NCBI GenBank assembly: GCA_964434735.1 | Contig: CAYSWK010000001.1 | Span: forward strand, 1-64,000 | DNA length: 64,000 bases | DNA from: CAYSWK01 sp964434735 | GTDB lineage: Archaea; Micrarchaeota; Micrarchaeia; Anstonellales; Bilamarchaeaceae | Reading direction: 5' to 3' | Part shown: piece after piece, positions 53,227-62,027 of the stretch | How the letters are laid out: every line of letters begins with the position of its first letter | Position numbering within the stretch: the stretch's first letter is position 1 | The notes under the pieces: model-generated | The model's input: the letters and a program-made list of their open reading frames with translations, nothing else | What the model was told of the DNA's origin: nothing | Database searches by the model: none | Translations under genes and position numbers: made by a program

Positions 53227-53658
53227 TCATGAAAGCTTTGCGTGCTCCTCAACCATATCAATAATTGCGGGAAATACGCGCATAATGTCTCCTTCTGAAA
53301 GAATACCTACTAATTCGTTTGAGTCGTTAACTACTGGAAGGCGTTTTACGCGATTTTTCTTCATCGCTTTTGCCGCCTCTTCCAACGAAGTTGTGGGTTT
53401 TATTACACGCAAGGGCTTTGACATGATCTTTTCGACCATAGTCTTGGAAGGGTCATCACCTTTGGCGATCACCTTATGAACAATGTCACGTTCCGTAAGG
53501 ATTCCCTTTGCCTTTTTCCCATGATTATCTTCAACGATTATAATAGAGCCGATGTCATGCTGCTTCATAAGTTTTGCAGCATCCATGACACTGCTTTGAT
53601 ATGAGATCGTAATGACCTTTTTAGTCATGATATCTCCTACTCGTAACTCGGATCCCAT
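53227..53658 (-). CDS. Paired CBS-domain protein
   Basis: 143-aa protein made of two CBS motifs (VGDIMTKKVITISYQSSVMD; VEKIMSKPLRVIKPTTSLEE), a Bateman module that binds AMP, ATP or SAM. No attached enzyme. Leaderless: TTTATAAA at 53681-53688 is 26 nt upstream. Probably an adenylate sensor acting on another protein. Confidence 0.92.
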   Translation of the reverse strand: MGSELRVGDIMTKKVITISYQSSVMDAAKLMKQHDIGSIIIVEDNHGKKAKGILTERDIVHKVIAKGDDPSKTMVEKIMSKPLRVIKPTTSLEEAAKAMKKNRVKRLPVVNDSNELVGILSEGDIMRVFPAIIDMVEEHAKLS

Positions 53659-53680
53659 AATGAGGATAAGGATGAAAAGA

Positions 53681-53688
53681 TTTATAAA
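53681..53688 (-). promoter_or_regulatory. TATA box of the CBS gene
   Basis: TTTATAAA centred 26 nt upstream of ATG 53658 with no ribosome site: leaderless. Confidence 0.7.
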
Positions 53689-53773
53689 GCAAAAGCAAAA
53701 CGGGGAAGACCGATTAACACGTGAAAATCAATAAAACCACTCATAAAAATAAGAATAAAAAAGAAGGAAAAAA

Positions 53774-54328
53774 TTAGCCTTCAAGGACTGTTCCGGTTAC
53801 GGTTGCTTCTGCCTTGCGAGCTGCTTCCGCAGGATCATTTTCAAACCTGTACCACATGAAGAACGTACCTTGGAACTTGTCGTTTGGCTGCTTGCTTAAA
53901 AGAGCTGCATTCGTCTGCCCGTAACACTTAAGGTCAAGGGCCGCATTTCCTCCAGGTACAATACGAACGGGTGCTGCAAGCCATTGTTGCGTGTCTTTTG
54001 CATCGTCCATTTTGATATTCCCCGCCGCACGCTCGGTGCAGAAATAACCCAGTACCATGATAGCATCGGATTGACGATTATTCACTGTAATCTTCACCTG
54101 TGCGTTACTATTAACAGATTGTATCAACGGACGGATTGACTGACAATCAAAACCAGGCTGCTTGAACACACAGCCTTCGGGTTGCTGGATTCCTCCGTTA
54201 AGAAGAACGTATAATATGCCAATGACTAAGACAATAACTAGTATTGCCCAGCCGTATGTCATCAAATATTCCATAGCCGCTTGGCCCTTGCGGGTTTGAG
54301 GCTTTTTTTGAGATGTATTCTTTTTCAT
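53774..54328 (-). CDS. Class III signal peptide pilin
   Basis: 184-aa pilin. Basic leader then the processing site KGQAAMEYLMTYGW and a hydrophobic helix (about 22-45) that would form the filament core. The secreted part has four Cys and ends in TVTGTVLEG. It is the last gene of the Tad-like operon and is probably its main filament subunit. Confidence 0.9.
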   Translation of the reverse strand: MKKNTSQKKPQTRKGQAAMEYLMTYGWAILVIVLVIGILYVLLNGGIQQPEGCVFKQPGFDCQSIRPLIQSVNSNAQVKITVNNRQSDAIMVLGYFCTERAAGNIKMDDAKDTQQWLAAPVRIVPGGNAALDLKCYGQTNAALLSKQPNDKFQGTFFMWYRFENDPAEAARKAEATVTGTVLEG

Positions 54329-54334
54329 ATAATT

Positions 54335-55411
54335 TCACCCACCTAATGAACTAAGACTGGATGTAAGCGCTTGCGAAACAAGGAAAAATATCGCATAACC
54401 CAGTAGAAGAAGGAACGGGAAATACTTAATCCCCTCATTTTTGGTCCCTTTCTTGATAACCCCGACGATAAATGAGGAAAACAAGCACGTCATGGCAATT
54501 GTAACGAGCGAAAAAACAAAGAATTCGCTCGATTTTATGATGATCTCTGCCCCTCCTGAAATCCCGCCAAATTGACCGAAAAAGCTTCCGCCCGATGCGG
54601 TTGCCGCGGGGAAGTTTGCCTTTTGCTTTTCAAACACTTCAATAAGCTTTCCTGCAACAGCAAGCAAAAAGGGCGCACCTGCACCCGCTGCAAACAAAAT
54701 GAATATTTCGTACAGCACAAGGTTGGCTGCAACTTCGCGCTTAAGGACAACGCTTTCACGAACGTCAGATGAAGTTCGTTCAAGAACTGACGTAACCTCG
54801 CCTCCCGTTGCGATTGCCTGCTTAAGAAGCGACATGGTCCGAGTAAATATTTTTGAATCAAACCGTGTGCCGAGCTCATCAAGTGCGTCATCAAGGTTCT
54901 GACCGCTAAAAGACTGTTGGATCGTTCCGCGCACTTCTTTGGCCAATGACCCGAATTCGGGCTTTGCCGCATACCATAAAGACTGATCAAGAGTCATGCC
55001 TGCCTTAACGTTTGCAGATACGAGCAAAAGAAAATCGGGCAATAGGACTTCCAATTCGTGGGTTCGTTGATCTTTTCTTAGGCTAAGCGTTGCTTCTGCA
55101 ATTAATTTGATGAACCAAAAGCTGATCCCAAAACAAACTGCGGCAGCAACAAGGTACACAAGAACGTCGGGCGGCTGAGGTATAAACCCTGAAACGAACG
55201 ATCTCCATGCTAAAAACAACCCCTGGTTTGAAATAGATTCAAACGTCGCACCAAGGCCGGCAAGAACTGTAACCAAGAATAAGTAACCAAGAAACGCATC
55301 AACGGGGACCTTAAGCCCAGCCGAATAGATAAGACGTTCCGTCACTTTTGACTTTTCCTTTGAATACACTGTTCTTCCTATGAGTTCAAAAACGCTGTTC
55401 ATGAGTTGCAC
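54335..55411 (-). CDS. TadC/GspF-type pilus membrane platform protein (1)
   Basis: 358-aa polytopic protein with T2SSF domain: MTLDQSLWYAAKPEFGSLAKE, TRTMSLLKQAIATGGEVTSV and about six to seven helices. One of two platform proteins, like TadB/TadC pairs. It begins immediately after its partner's stop and ends 6 nt before the pilin. Confidence 0.88.
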   Translation of the reverse strand: MQLMNSVFELIGRTVYSKEKSKVTERLIYSAGLKVPVDAFLGYLFLVTVLAGLGATFESISNQGLFLAWRSFVSGFIPQPPDVLVYLVAAAVCFGISFWFIKLIAEATLSLRKDQRTHELEVLLPDFLLLVSANVKAGMTLDQSLWYAAKPEFGSLAKEVRGTIQQSFSGQNLDDALDELGTRFDSKIFTRTMSLLKQAIATGGEVTSVLERTSSDVRESVVLKREVAANLVLYEIFILFAAGAGAPFLLAVAGKLIEVFEKQKANFPAATASGGSFFGQFGGISGGAEIIIKSSEFFVFSLVTIAMTCLFSSFIVGVIKKGTKNEGIKYFPFLLLLGYAIFFLVSQALTSSLSSLGG

Positions 55412-56269
55412 CTATATGATGAATTTCGGTCTTGAGCTTTCGATCAATCCTAAGAAAAGGAACTGAACGATACCTACCATCACAAGAACATACCATAATA
55501 TGTTCCCTGAAATTCCCAATTTGCCTCCGCTGATTACCGAAAGAAGGACGGTTGCAAGGACAATGCCGATTACCGGAAGGATAATACCAAAAATCATGAA
55601 AAACATCACAAACGGAGTAAGTTTTGATCCGTATTCCTTAAGCTGTATGACTTGTTCACGCGAAATTTGATCGAGTACCGCTTCGAGTGAATCTGCAACG
55701 TTTGCACCGGATGTAAGTGAATTTGCAATCTGCACCGTTATGCGGGTGAAATACCGTGAAGGATTGTTCTGGGCAACATCACGAAGCGTATCGGCAGTTG
55801 ATTTACCCAAAGCAATCTGATCAACTACTCGATTAAATTCCTTACTGACTTCACCGTACCCTTTGGAAACTCCTACAAGCGAATTGAAAAGGGGCATACC
55901 GCTTTTGAGTGCAATGCCGATATGCCTTCCTGCAAAAAGAATTTCATAATCCATTTCACGCTTTCTTTGAATTGCCTTTAATTGGGGGTAACGTACCCAA
56001 TAATTAAACATGAAAAAAGGAATAATGAGTAAACCTGGAAGAATAAGCACGGGAGAAAGAGGAATCGCAATAATGCCTAAAACAAGCAGGAACAACAAAA
56101 GAGCCGAATATTGGATAGTTACAAGAATGACCGTCTCAAGAAATTGAGCGGGAGTCTTATTTATATCCGCAAGCGCAAGCTTAAGACGAAGGTCTGGAAA
56201 AGAACCTTGAAGCCGTTCGGCAAGAGCGGTGAGTGTTGAACGTTTTTCAGAGTGTGTTTTTTCATCCAT
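55412..56269 (-). CDS. TadC/GspF-type pilus membrane platform protein (2)
   Basis: 285-aa platform protein with a T2SSF domain: RHIGIALKSGMPLFNSLVGV, ALGKSTADTLRDVAQ and IANSLTSGANVADSLEAVLD, and about four helices. Its ATG overlaps the stop of the coiled-coil gene by one base. Together with the protein at 54335 it anchors the ATPase to the membrane. Confidence 0.88.
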   Translation of the reverse strand: MDEKTHSEKRSTLTALAERLQGSFPDLRLKLALADINKTPAQFLETVILVTIQYSALLLFLLVLGIIAIPLSPVLILPGLLIIPFFMFNYWVRYPQLKAIQRKREMDYEILFAGRHIGIALKSGMPLFNSLVGVSKGYGEVSKEFNRVVDQIALGKSTADTLRDVAQNNPSRYFTRITVQIANSLTSGANVADSLEAVLDQISREQVIQLKEYGSKLTPFVMFFMIFGIILPVIGIVLATVLLSVISGGKLGISGNILWYVLVMVGIVQFLFLGLIESSRPKFII

Positions 56270-57702
56270 TATGAATCCTCTCCAAAGTATGAGCGTATTG
56301 ATTTATCCGAAATACCCTTTTCCTGGGCAACAAGCACGCGCGCTTTAGTAAGTGCCTCATGCTTGCTTAACTTCTTAAGTTGATACTTTTTATACGTTGA
56401 CGCATCATGTGCAAGAAGATAGTTAAGCAGTTCCTGCTCGTCCATCTGCTTAATCTCCTGAAGGTTTTTAGTATCATCTGAAGAAGGAGAATTGGTCGCT
56501 TCAAGGCCGCTCTCCATGATGGACTCGAACTTTTTCTCAAGAGAATCCTTTGCCTCCGCGAGGATAGATGCGTATTTTTTGGTCTTTTTCTGCTCCTCTG
56601 CGATTTTTTTAGCAAGCGGATCATTGCTTTCCAATTTTGAAAGAACGGCATTGAGTTCTTGAAGATGCTTTTGTTCAAGAAGCTGAGAATACTGTTCAAT
56701 AGTTGGCTCAATTTGGGCACTGATTGCCGTAATCTTTTTTATGAATGACTCATGCTGCTCTTTTGAGGCGTTCTGGTTTTTCATATCCGCAACTGCTGCA
56801 TAAAACGAATCACGCGTCTGAGATAAACGATCCTCAAACTGCCTGATGATGTGCTCTTTTGCAGAACCGAGCTCTTCGGATTGGGATTTGAGCATACCAT
56901 CAAGCATAAGTGCAACGTCTCCTTCCTTTCTTCGTTTCGTTTCAGTCTGTGAAAGAAGATCTTTAATGACGGAAATTTCGCTTTTAATCTCGTTTCTGCG
57001 AGAAGTATTCGTTTCCTTGAAAAGGGATTTTGTCAGCTCAAGCATTTTCTTTTTCAATGCCGTATTGTCTAGATCCGCGTATTTCTGATGGGCCTGGGAC
57101 TGAGATTCGATTTTCTTTTCAACGTCTTCCTCTTTTTGCGGCAATTTGACGATAACGGGAGGCTCAGGCACGACTTCTTCTTGAACCTTTTGCGAAGGCA
57201 AAGGTTGTTCTTCAATTACCTTTAATGGAGGTTGTGAAACTTCCTTGCTAGGAGCAGACTCGACAGACTTTTCAAAAATAGAATCAGATGAAGGCTCCAG
57301 ATTCTCCACTGTGGGAGTTTCTTTTGAAGACTCATCATGCGTCATCTTTTCAAAAGTAAGAGAAGAATCAACGGGTGCCTTTTGCATCTCTTCTTTTATC
57401 GCGCTTGCGTCTTCGAGCGATTTTGAAGTGATATTCATTACGTTTTTTACCACTTCTTCGGTTTTCTTAGTATCCTCAACGGTTTTTGCAGGTTTTGCAA
57501 CACCAAGCAATTTCTGGGTTGAAAGAATCTTTCCGATCCTTTCATAGGAATTGATAAGATCGTTGTAAGTATAGGCAGCATATTCATCAGGACTCAAGTC
57601 TACACTATGATTGAGTACTACTTCGTCTTTATAGGATTTACTCCCAAGTGCCTGTTTTGAAATAGAACGAATGATATTTTGTGCATCTTCAAATTCGGTC
57701 AT
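56269..57702 (-). CDS. Unknown coiled-coil protein inside the Tad-like operon
   Basis: 477-aa soluble protein with no recognised family. Residues 1-75 are helical (QNIISRSI-like start), 76-200 are Ser/Pro/Glu-rich and probably disordered, and 205-420 form long coiled coils. A small C-terminal domain carries KHEALTKARVLVAQEKGI. It overlaps the ATPase gene by 14 nt and the platform gene by one, so it is made with the machine and is probably an accessory or regulatory part. Confidence 0.7.
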   Translation of the reverse strand: MTEFEDAQNIIRSISKQALGSKSYKDEVVLNHSVDLSPDEYAAYTYNDLINSYERIGKILSTQKLLGVAKPAKTVEDTKKTEEVVKNVMNITSKSLEDASAIKEEMQKAPVDSSLTFEKMTHDESSKETPTVENLEPSSDSIFEKSVESAPSKEVSQPPLKVIEEQPLPSQKVQEEVVPEPPVIVKLPQKEEDVEKKIESQSQAHQKYADLDNTALKKKMLELTKSLFKETNTSRRNEIKSEISVIKDLLSQTETKRRKEGDVALMLDGMLKSQSEELGSAKEHIIRQFEDRLSQTRDSFYAAVADMKNQNASKEQHESFIKKITAISAQIEPTIEQYSQLLEQKHLQELNAVLSKLESNDPLAKKIAEEQKKTKKYASILAEAKDSLEKKFESIMESGLEATNSPSSDDTKNLQEIKQMDEQELLNYLLAHDASTYKKYQLKKLSKHEALTKARVLVAQEKGISDKSIRSYFGEDS

Positions 57703-59230
57703 AACTGAAATCCCACTCCATATTTTTCTTTACTCGTTCCATGACCTTTTCAGGCTCCACATAATAATGTGAAACAATGGAACCGACCTGATCGACAGAA
57801 TCATAATTTTTTGCAACCATCCAATTAAGGATGGATGTTTTTTCAACAATATCGGATTGAATTTCCTTAGGGGAAAGCCCTGCGTACAGTTCAAGCAATT
57901 CTTCAAGACGTTGCATTTGCCCAACTTCGCGCGTCTTGTCGCTTTTGAAATCCCATCGATATAACGTATTATACTGCCCCTTGCGCTGCATTTCGGAAAA
58001 TTCAAGCGTACGGCGAATATTAAATCGCCTATGCCTGAACTGGACAATAATTCCTCCTAGTGCATCGAGCATCTGAACAGGAACGTTGATGGGTGGATTA
58101 GTAAGACGTGAAATTGCCTGCTCGGTGTTGTCAGCATGCACGGTTGCATAAACTGAATGCCCCGTATGCATAGCCTCGAAAAGAATTTCTGCCTCCCTTT
58201 GACGACGAACTTCGCCTACAAGGATACGGTCAGGACGTTGACGCAATGCGTTAACCATAAGGTCAAGCATGGTAATTTCACCCTTGCCCTCAGGATTTGC
58301 TTCCCGCGTAACCATAGGAACCCAATGGAGAAACTTTGGAAGCGTAAGCTCGCGCGTATCTTCAATGCTGATAATACGTTGGTTTGCAGGAATAAACGCA
58401 GCCATGGCATTAAGAAAAGAAGTTTTACCAGAACCCGTTCCACCTGCAACCAAAAGTGAAAGCTCGTTTTGAACACAAAGCCAAATAAGTCCTGCAACCT
58501 CAGGAGAGACGGATTTTGCTTTTACAAACCGGCTCATGGTCCAAGGATTTTTTGAGAACTTTCTGATCGTCATAGTGTTGCCAAACTGAGAGATAGGAAA
58601 GAGCGTTGCGTTGACACGGTCTCCGCTTGGAAGGTGTGCGTCAAGCATAGGGTTTAAGACGTTTATTTGCCTCCCTACCTTTCGTGCAATCATTGACGAA
58701 TAATCATAAATTGCGTCTTCTGTTTTGAGCTTGACATTCGTTTTGCACCAGCCATATTTCTTATGGTAAACCCATGCCGGGTCATGTGCATTATTCACAA
58801 CAACTTCTTCTAAGCGCTCATCACCCAAAAACGTCTGCAATTGGCCAAGTTCAAGAGTATTTTGAAGCAAATATGCTGCAAGAATATTTCGTTTTTCCTC
58901 TGAAAGCTTAGCAAAATTTTTAACAAGAATCTTGTGCGCACCTTCAAGGAATTTTGCCTTAACTTCATGGTATTTGTTAGGATCAAGAATTTCATTTATG
59001 TCCAAACGAACAGTTGAGATAAGTTCTCCCTTCAGACGGTCAAGGATAAGTTTCGTTCCAAATTCAATGCCTGGAATAGTTGCTTCATAATAAGGGACAA
59101 AATCCCCGCGAGTAAGAATTCTTACTTCTACCGTGACACCTTCCGCCTTGAAAACGTATTGCTCAAGAACTGTCTCATGAATTGGTTGTTTTTGCCGATC
59201 AAGTTCCGGCGGAACGTCTGAAGACTCCAT
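57689..59230 (-). CDS. Type II/IV secretion system ATPase (TadA/ArlI/PilT family)
   Basis: 513-aa hexameric motor for pilus assembly. N-terminal alpha/beta domain, then VAGGTGSGKTSFLNAM (P-loop), Asp box SIEDTRELTLP, ILVGEVRRQREAEILFEAM (Walker B) and His box GHSVYATVHAD. ATG 59230 fits GTGGTG just before it and a TATA (ATTTAAAAA on the plus strand, 59261-59269). First gene of the operon ATPase - coiled coil - two TadC - pilin. Confidence 0.92.
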   Translation of the reverse strand: MESSDVPPELDRQKQPIHETVLEQYVFKAEGVTVEVRILTRGDFVPYYEATIPGIEFGTKLILDRLKGELISTVRLDINEILDPNKYHEVKAKFLEGAHKILVKNFAKLSEEKRNILAAYLLQNTLELGQLQTFLGDERLEEVVVNNAHDPAWVYHKKYGWCKTNVKLKTEDAIYDYSSMIARKVGRQINVLNPMLDAHLPSGDRVNATLFPISQFGNTMTIRKFSKNPWTMSRFVKAKSVSPEVAGLIWLCVQNELSLLVAGGTGSGKTSFLNAMAAFIPANQRIISIEDTRELTLPKFLHWVPMVTREANPEGKGEITMLDLMVNALRQRPDRILVGEVRRQREAEILFEAMHTGHSVYATVHADNTEQAISRLTNPPINVPVQMLDALGGIIVQFRHRRFNIRRTLEFSEMQRKGQYNTLYRWDFKSDKTREVGQMQRLEELLELYAGLSPKEIQSDIVEKTSILNWMVAKNYDSVDQVGSIVSHYYVEPEKVMERVKKNMEWDFSYDRI

Positions 59231-59260
59231 GGCACCACTCGAGGTAATAAAGGTGCCGAC

Positions 59261-59269
59261 ATTTAAAAA
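59261..59269 (-). promoter_or_regulatory. TATA box of the Tad-like operon
   Basis: TTTTTAAAT on the minus strand, 31-39 nt before ATG 59230; predicts a short leader of about eight bases. Confidence 0.6.
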
Positions 59270-59299
59270 CATGGTGGTGAGGCAACGAAGGCCAGCTAG

Positions 59300-59836
59300 T
59301 TACTTTTTAGCAAGCACGTGCTTTTTGATAACTGCCCATAATTCGTCAGCAACGGGTGGCGCAAGATGACTTGTAAATTCACGTACCAACCTTGAATTAG
59401 AGGATGCTGCATTATACGTTTTTATGAGAGTCGAGTATTTTTCAAAAAACTCCGGCACGCACGGCCATATGCACAGCAATTCCTTGGCAACTGATTCAAC
59501 ATCAGCTTGTGAACGCACGTCCCACCACGTATCCAAAGAGGAAAAAACCCGCCCTATTCTCGTACAAATATGGCAATTATAAATCGTTGGTTTTTGAGGA
59601 TCCCGCGTATACGTGAACTTCTTGTCAATCTGGGAGTAATAAATGCCAAGATTGATAGTAAACGTACCTCCTGTGGCCCAATTCCATTGGCTTGATTGGA
59701 CATTAATAACGTATATGGCCTCGTTAGTTTCTTTCCTAAAATTATTGCCCTGTTTTTTGAAACCCTCCTTCTTAAGAATGGGAATAATGCTTTTTGAAAG
59801 AACTTCTGATAAAAGCACTTTATAGGATTTCGTCAT
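59300..59836 (-). CDS. DUF4304 domain protein
   Basis: 178-aa protein. The start SIIPILKKEGFKKQGNNFRK followed by SSQWNWATGGTFTINLGIY is the DUF4304 pattern, scattered in bacteria and rare in archaea to my knowledge, so acquisition is possible. ATG 59836 lies ~26 nt from a TTTATATTC box and is preferred to the upstream GTG. Function unknown. Confidence 0.8.
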   Translation of the reverse strand: MTKSYKVLLSEVLSKSIIPILKKEGFKKQGNNFRKETNEAIYVINVQSSQWNWATGGTFTINLGIYYSQIDKKFTYTRDPQKPTIYNCHICTRIGRVFSSLDTWWDVRSQADVESVAKELLCIWPCVPEFFEKYSTLIKTYNAASSNSRLVREFTSHLAPPVADELWAVIKKHVLAKK

Positions 59837-59965
59837 GAACGACACCAGGGATCTGAGAATATAAACGTGCCTTCGACAGCTTTAAATACGTTTCCATTCA
59901 TCAGTTTTGAGTACGTTTAATACGTTGAGCATTACGCATGCCCACGTCAAACATTCGGTGAATTA

Positions 59966-60274
59966 ATGGCAAAAGTTCGAGTAACACTCATGGGAGAAGA
60001 CATTCAAGACCTTGAGAGCGTCGTAAGCCAGATTAAATCCTTGGCTGATGCGCTCAAAATGAAGTTTACGGGGCCTGTTAGGTTACCACGTAAAAAAATG
60101 ACGATCTCATGCAGACGCACCCCTTGTGGTGATGGATCAGACACTTACGAGCACTGGGAGAAGCGAGTCTCAAAAAGGCTTATTGAAGTCGAAGGAGACG
60201 ATATCAAGCAAATCTTGCGTGTTAAGGTTCCCACCTCAGTAATGGTGAAGATTTCACTTACCGAAAACAACTGA
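59966..60274 (+). CDS. rps10: Ribosomal protein uS10
   Basis: 102-aa small-subunit protein. [40 protein letters not shown] and [15 protein letters not shown] match archaeal S10. GGTGA lies six bases before ATG. It leads a ribosomal segment with eL41 and uL1. Confidence 0.96.
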   Translation: MAKVRVTLMGEDIQDLESVVSQIKSLADALKMKFTGPVRLPRKKMTISCRRTPCGDGSDTYEHWEKRVSKRLIEVEGDDIKQILRVKVPTSVMVKISLTENN

Positions 60275-60284
60275 CGTGATACTA

Positions 60285-60398
60285 ATGGGAGACCGACCAC
60301 GTAAATGGAAAAAGAAGAATCGAATGAGATGGAAATGGGTAAAAAAGAAAAGGCGCAGGCTCAAAAAGAGAATGAAGCGCAGAGTGGGTGAATTATAA
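60285..60398 (+). CDS. rpl41e: Ribosomal protein eL41
   Basis: 37-codon gene, too short for ordinary gene callers. It starts [20 protein letters not shown] and continues as Arg/Lys-only helix to ...RRVGEL. The MRWKWVKKK block is the eL41 signature; the first 13 residues are an N-terminal extension relative to the usual ~25-aa protein (a start at the internal Met is also possible). GTGAT lies four bases before ATG and overlaps the uS10 stop region. Confidence 0.85.
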   Translation: MGDRPRKWKKKNRMRWKWVKKKRRRLKKRMKRRVGEL

Positions 60399-60422
60399 AG
60401 GGTTTTATACCTTTATTTTTAT

Positions 60423-60432
60423 TATATTTAAA
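60423..60432 (+). promoter_or_regulatory. TATA box of the uL1-uL10-P1 operon
   Basis: TATATTTAAA, predicting transcription near 60454 and a leader of about 50 nt before uL1. Confidence 0.6.
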
Positions 60433-60458
60433 CCCGAAAATTACTAAACAGTCCCAAA

Positions 60459-60472
60459 ACCCGAAACCGGGT
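60459..60472 (+). promoter_or_regulatory. Leader hairpin upstream of uL1
   Basis: ACCCG-AAAC-CGGGT forms a 5-bp hairpin at the start of the predicted leader, followed by GCTGGAAACTG and GGAGGG before ATG 60504. In other archaea uL1 represses its own operon by binding a 23S-like site in the message. This is a candidate, but the match to the known uL1 site is not proven. Confidence 0.4.
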
Positions 60473-60503
60473 GCTGGAAACTGATTTTAGGAGGGAGATA
60501 TCT

Positions 60504-61142
60504 ATGGTATTATTCGACAAAAAATCGTTCACGGACGCGATAACAAAAGTCCTTGAGTCAAAGGGAAAGAAAAAATTCAGACAAAGCGTTGAAATCGCAA
60601 TAAACATGCGCGGCATAGATTTCACAAAGAGTGAAAACAGGCTTAACATGGACATCATCCTCCCTAAAGGAAAGGGCGGAAAAGAACCAAAAGTCGCAGT
60701 CATTGCTGATGATGCAACGTGCAACAACGCAAAGAAAGGCGGCGCAGACCTTACGATTCTTCCAAACGAAATTCCATCCTATGCTGCAAAGGAAAAAATA
60801 ACCGACCTTGCAGACAACTACATGCTTCTTGCACAGCCAAACCTCATGGGTAATGTGGCTAAATCATTAGGTCAATACTTGGGTCCACGCGGTAAATTAC
60901 CAAGACCCATCGTTGGAGATGTTGTTCCGCTTCTTACAAGAACACGAAACTCAGTACGTGTTGCAACGAAAGGAAAATACCTTCCCGTTGTGCATTCATT
61001 CATTGGTACAGAAACAATGAACGCTTCAGACTTGGCTGAAAACGCAGAAAGCGTTTTCGAAGCAGTAAAAGCCAAGGTAGGCGAAGGCGCAATCAAGAAC
61101 GTCTATGTCAAATTGACGATGAGCGCACCTGTAAAAGTATAA
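60504..61142 (+). CDS. rpl1: Ribosomal protein uL1
   Basis: 212-aa stalk-base protein and probable autoregulator. LAQPNLMGNVAKSLGQYLGP, RGKLPRPIVGDV and FIGTETMNASDLAENAESV are characteristic. ATG 60504 has a strong GGAGGGAG site. First gene of the L1-L10-P1 operon. Confidence 0.96.
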   Translation: MVLFDKKSFTDAITKVLESKGKKKFRQSVEIAINMRGIDFTKSENRLNMDIILPKGKGGKEPKVAVIADDATCNNAKKGGADLTILPNEIPSYAAKEKITDLADNYMLLAQPNLMGNVAKSLGQYLGPRGKLPRPIVGDVVPLLTRTRNSVRVATKGKYLPVVHSFIGTETMNASDLAENAESVFEAVKAKVGEGAIKNVYVKLTMSAPVKV

Positions 61143-61146
61143 TGAG

Positions 61147-62010
61147 ATGAGAACTATGTACAAAACTGATACTTCACGAAAGAGCATACAGGAAAAAATA
61201 AAGAAGGTCAATGATACGTACGCGCACATTCAAAAGTACCCAACGCTCGCACTTATCGACCTTGCACGTTTGCCAGACAACCTTTTCCAGGCATCACGTA
61301 AAAAAATCCGTGACGCGGGCGGAATCGTGTTCGTACTTACCAAGCCCGTGCTTGAACGAGTTCTTGAAAAGAACCCCAAGCTTTCCTCACTTAAGGAAAA
61401 ATGCACCAAGCCACTTGCACTCATTGCAACGAACATGACTCCTTTTGAATTAAACAAATTCTTTAGGGCAAACAAGAAAAAGCGCGCTGCAAAAATCGGC
61501 GAAAACGCACCGTTTGAAATTATCGTTCCTGAAGGGGAAACAGACCTTCCTCCGGGGCCAGCACTTTCAGAATTAAAAGGTGCGGGGCTTAACGTCCAGA
61601 TCAAAAACGGTAAAATTGTTGTTGCAAAGGACTCAACACTTGCAAAACAAGGTGAAGCTCTCACGGTCCAGAAGGTCAAGGCACTCCAGATGCTTGGCAT
61701 CATGCCATTCCACTCTGCAGTCAACCTCGTCAATGCATATGATGGACACTATGTGTACTCAAAAGACGCACTTGACATTGACCTTACGCTTGATACAGAT
61801 ATGGTGCAAAGCATACGTGATGCACTTAACTTGTCAATCAATGCAGGATATCCAACTTCGGCAACAGTCACAAACATGTTGCAGGAGGCATACCGCCAAG
61901 GGCTCAACGTGGCCATCAACGGTTCGTTATACTCATCAGGTTCAGTAGAGCAGCTTCTCATCTCTGCTTTAAGGCAGGGAATGGCTATTGAAACTGTTGG
62001 AAAACAATAA
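61147..62010 (+). CDS. rpl10: Ribosomal protein uL10 (P0), short C-terminus
   Basis: 287-aa stalk protein that holds P1 dimers. RNA-binding domain (residues ~1-105), insertion domain with ETDLPPGPALSELKGAGL, then helices for P1 binding. It ends SALRQGMAIETVGKQ: the acidic hinge and GLFG-type factor-binding tail normal in archaeal P0 (~330 aa) are absent. ATG 61156 is an alternative start. Confidence 0.93.
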   Translation: MRTMYKTDTSRKSIQEKIKKVNDTYAHIQKYPTLALIDLARLPDNLFQASRKKIRDAGGIVFVLTKPVLERVLEKNPKLSSLKEKCTKPLALIATNMTPFELNKFFRANKKKRAAKIGENAPFEIIVPEGETDLPPGPALSELKGAGLNVQIKNGKIVVAKDSTLAKQGEALTVQKVKALQMLGIMPFHSAVNLVNAYDGHYVYSKDALDIDLTLDTDMVQSIRDALNLSINAGYPTSATVTNMLQEAYRQGLNVAINGSLYSSGSVEQLLISALRQGMAIETVGKQ

Positions 62011-62027
62011 TTATACGGTGAAAACAT

